This document shows positions 61,766 to 64,000 of a DNA stretch of 64,000 bases, piece by piece. The translations under genes were made by a program, and so were the position numbers. The stretch covers positions 496,001 through 560,000 of the forward strand of contig NZ_NOXU01000031.1 of assembly GCF_002251795.1 (NCBI RefSeq), written 5' to 3'. This DNA comes from Niveispirillum lacus (GTDB lineage: Bacteria > Pseudomonadota > Alphaproteobacteria > Azospirillales > Azospirillaceae). The notes beneath the pieces were generated by a model, which had not been told where the DNA came from, made no database searches, and was given only the letters and a program-made list of their open reading frames with translations. Each line of letters starts with the position of its first letter. The first letter of the stretch is position 1.

Positions 61766-64000
61766 ATGCGTACCCCCCTGCTTTTGTCCACCGCGATACT
61801 TACGGCTGTTGCCGCCGTCCCGGTTCAGGCTCAATCCCCAGACACGGCTACGCTGGAAGAGATTGTTGTGACCGCGCAGCGCCGGTCGGAAAATCTGCAA
61901 AAGGTGGCGGTGGCGGTTTCTGCCGTCTCCGCTGATGATCTGGTGACGGCTGGTGTCACCGATACGGCAGGCCTGACCAAGCTGGTGCCAGCGCTGGTGG
62001 TGCAGCCGGGTGGCGGTTCCAATACCGGCTTCTATCTGCGCGGTGTCGGCACGCTGGGCCCTAATTCCTTTTCCGAAAATGCCATCGCCTTCAATTATGG
62101 CGGCGTTTACATCGGCCGTCCCACGGCGCCGGTAGGTACATTCTTCGATCTCCAGCGAGTGGAGGTGCTGAAGGGTCCGCAGGGCACATTATACGGCCGC
62201 AACGCCACCGGTGGTGCTGTCAATGTCATCCCCAATCGCCCCGATGCCAGTGGTACTGCCGGCGAGGCGGGGCTGGAGATTGGCAATTACAACCTGCGCA
62301 AGGCTACAGGCATGTTCAATGCGCCGGTCAGCGACACGCTGAGCCTGCGTGTGGCCGGGCAGGTGGTGGATCGTGATGGTTACATGTCCGACGGCTATGA
62401 TGACGAGGAAGGCCAGGCTGCCCGCGCCTCATTGCTCTGGGAGCCCGATGACCGGTTGAGCCTGCTGTTATCGGGTGATTATTTCCATCAAGGCGGCAAG
62501 GGCACGGGCGGCGTTCTGGTGCCGGGTACCCTGACCCCGACGGCGCCGGCGGTGAAGGATCGGATTGGCGGATCAGAGGCCGTCAGCATTGCTGAACTGC
62601 GTACCCGTTTCCCGGCACTGATCAATTCCGGCCTTGTTGTCCCGCCCAGAAATGACGGCTTCAATGACAGCACCTTCTGGGGCGTGACCGCGACACTGGA
62701 TTACCAGTTTGACGCTGGCACCCTGACCGTGCTGCCCGCCTATCGCGACAGCCGTCCGGACTTTGTATTCTACAGTGTGGGCTTCCAGGGTACGATCCAG
62801 GAAGTGTCGAAGCAGAGCTCTGTCGAGGTCCGCTTTGCGTCGGCCGAGGATAACCCGTTCCGTTATGTCGTCGGCGGCTTCTGGTTCCGCGACGAGGTGA
62901 ATGCCTTCAACAATTTCTTCCAGGGCGGCCTGTCGACCACGACGTTCCGGCCAAACCAGGAAACGGTCAGCAAAGCGGTTTTCGGCCAGGGCACCTACGA
63001 TCTGGCCCCGGCCTTGCGCCTGGTGGCCGGTGTCCGCTACACGCATGAAAACAAGCAGCAGACGACACCTGTGCGCCAGAGCAGTGCTGCCAATCCCAAT
63101 CCGGCGTTCCTGATTGCCACCGGCGACGAGGATTTCAGCAGCGTAACGTGGAAGGGCGGCATTGAGTTTGATGCCGGTCCGCAATCCCTGCTCTATGCCA
63201 ATGTCGCCACAGGTTTCAAGGCCGGTGGCTTCTATCCAGCGGTCGTCAAGAACAGCTTCGATCCCGAGGAACTGACAGCCTATACGATCGGATCGAAGAA
63301 CCGCTTCCTGGATAACCGGTTGCAACTGAATGCCGAGGCGTTCTGGTGGGACTATAAGGACCAGCAGATCGGCTATATCGGCCCGGTCGAAGTCCGGCCG
63401 GGCGTCTATGGCCAGGCAGCGGTGACGGCCAATGTCGGTCAGGCCCGCATGTACGGCATGGAGGTTGAGGCGCAGTTCCTGGCCACCCGGAATGATGAAT
63501 TCGGCATCAACCTTCAATATATGGACACCAAGTATAAGAGCTTTGTCTACACCGCCATCTCGGCGGGCGGCGCGCCCTTGCCCAGCGGCTGCCGGGTTAC
63601 GCCCAACAGTTCCCTGCCCGTGGCGGCGCCCGCCCGGTTGTTCACGGTCGATTGCTCCGGCAAGTCGGCGGTGAATGCGCCGAAATGGTCGCTGAACCTC
63701 AGCTACAGCCACACATTTGAACTGTCGGCCGATCTGGATCTGGTTCTGGGCGCACGCAGCCGCATCGAAAGCGGACGCTTCCTGTCCATTGACTACCGGC
63801 CAGAGCAGTATCAAGACGGTTACATGACGGCGGATGCCTGGCTGACCCTGGAAGCACCGGGCCAGGGCTGGTCAGTGACGGGTTATGTCAATAACCTGAC
63901 GGATGAGGATGTCTATTCCACGTCCATCACACGGCCCATCCTGAATGTTGTCTATAACGGCCTGCGCCCGCCCCGTACCTACGGGCTGCGCGGATCGGTC
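61766..64000 (+). CDS. TonB-dependent receptor, 3' end cut by the window
   Basis: 745 codons are present; the final YGLRGSV suggests only a few residues are missing. Residues 1-22 form a signal peptide (LLLSTAILTAVAAVPVQAQ). TonB box: LEEIVVTAQRR (about 30-40). The plug domain (45-160) includes RVEVLKGPQGTLYGRNATGG and the barrel follows with RLVAGVRYTHEN and the C-terminal region near NNLTDEDVYSTSI. It should bring a large or scarce substrate across the outer membrane; the sequence type is common in sphingomonad-like aromatic or plant-polyphenol uptake. ATG 61766 follows GGAGGAAG. Confidence 0.93.
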   Translation, partial: MRTPLLLSTAILTAVAAVPVQAQSPDTATLEEIVVTAQRRSENLQKVAVAVSAVSADDLVTAGVTDTAGLTKLVPALVVQPGGGSNTGFYLRGVGTLGPNSFSENAIAFNYGGVYIGRPTAPVGTFFDLQRVEVLKGPQGTLYGRNATGGAVNVIPNRPDASGTAGEAGLEIGNYNLRKATGMFNAPVSDTLSLRVAGQVVDRDGYMSDGYDDEEGQAARASLLWEPDDRLSLLLSGDYFHQGGKGTGGVLVPGTLTPTAPAVKDRIGGSEAVSIAELRTRFPALINSGLVVPPRNDGFNDSTFWGVTATLDYQFDAGTLTVLPAYRDSRPDFVFYSVGFQGTIQEVSKQSSVEVRFASAEDNPFRYVVGGFWFRDEVNAFNNFFQGGLSTTTFRPNQETVSKAVFGQGTYDLAPALRLVAGVRYTHENKQQTTPVRQSSAANPNPAFLIATGDEDFSSVTWKGGIEFDAGPQSLLYANVATGFKAGGFYPAVVKNSFDPEELTAYTIGSKNRFLDNRLQLNAEAFWWDYKDQQIGYIGPVEVRPGVYGQAAVTANVGQARMYGMEVEAQFLATRNDEFGINLQYMDTKYKSFVYTAISAGGAPLPSGCRVTPNSSLPVAAPARLFTVDCSGKSAVNAPKWSLNLSYSHTFELSADLDLVLGARSRIESGRFLSIDYRPEQYQDGYMTADAWLTLEAPGQGWSVTGYVNNLTDEDVYSTSITRPILNVVYNGLRPPRTYGLRGSV

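Overview
The window reads as a chromosomal segment of a GC-rich alphaproteobacterium. The best fit is the Rhodospirillales/Azospirillaceae (Azospirillum, Nitrospirillum and Niveispirillum are the nearest ideas). The evidence is the gene order (ilvBNC; rpsF-rpsR-rplI-dnaB-alr; fabD-fabG-acpP-fabF-mltG; folK, rpoZ-rsh, pdxJ-acpS-lepB-rnc-era; pdhA-pdhB-pdhC-lpd), an E1-beta subunit with its own lipoyl domain, and a cheY-cheZ pair. The genus is inference, because no rRNA gene is present. Coding density is high. I saw no tRNA, rRNA, CRISPR array, insertion sequence or phage gene.

Bases 1-50.5 kb are mostly housekeeping. In order they hold: branched-chain amino acid synthesis (ilvB partial, ilvN, ilvC); an unknown coiled-coil protein; alr-dnaB-rplI-rpsR-rpsF on the minus strand; three tandem paralogous periplasmic binding-protein-like genes; the fatty acid synthesis operon ending in mltG; cheY-cheZ; nadE; a DUF4412-like protein and two FKBP-type isomerases; a small DUF465 protein; a NYN-domain protein; folK; rpoZ and the bifunctional ppGpp enzyme; pdxJ-acpS-lepB-rnc-era; motB with an EF-hand-like loop; a flavin reductase and two alpha/beta hydrolases; small unknown genes; an FtsB-like divisome protein; the pyruvate dehydrogenase operon with a DUF29 gene inside it; two amidohydrolases; prs; a class II amidotransferase; an ArsR regulator with two small membrane proteins; a GFA-family protein; guaA.

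Bases 50.8-53.1 kb hold an EamA exporter and metY. From 53.15 kb to the right edge the content changes to an accessory catabolic island. It encodes a fumarylacetoacetase-family hydrolase, an FAD aromatic monooxygenase, a two-domain VOC extradiol-type dioxygenase, an alpha/beta hydrolase, a [2Fe-2S] ferredoxin and a cyclase-family hydrolase on the plus strand. An epimerase-like dehydrogenase and an SDR lie on the minus strand, followed by a LysR regulator and a TonB-dependent receptor cut by the window end.

The most interesting result is in this island. The LysR protein looks like NodD/FdeR, the flavonoid-sensing branch of the family. The four intergenic regions serving the four transcription units each carry a module of the form ATCG-N7-CGAT (that is, ATC-N9-GAT, the module type of rhizobial nod boxes). 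In each case a degenerate second copy lies exactly 7 bases away. Together with the enzyme set (ring hydroxylation, ring cleavage, C-C hydrolysis) this suggests an undescribed flavonoid- or polyphenol-responsive catabolic regulon. Caveats: the substrate is inferred, one of the four sites is embedded in a larger hairpin, and one lies far from the gene it would serve.
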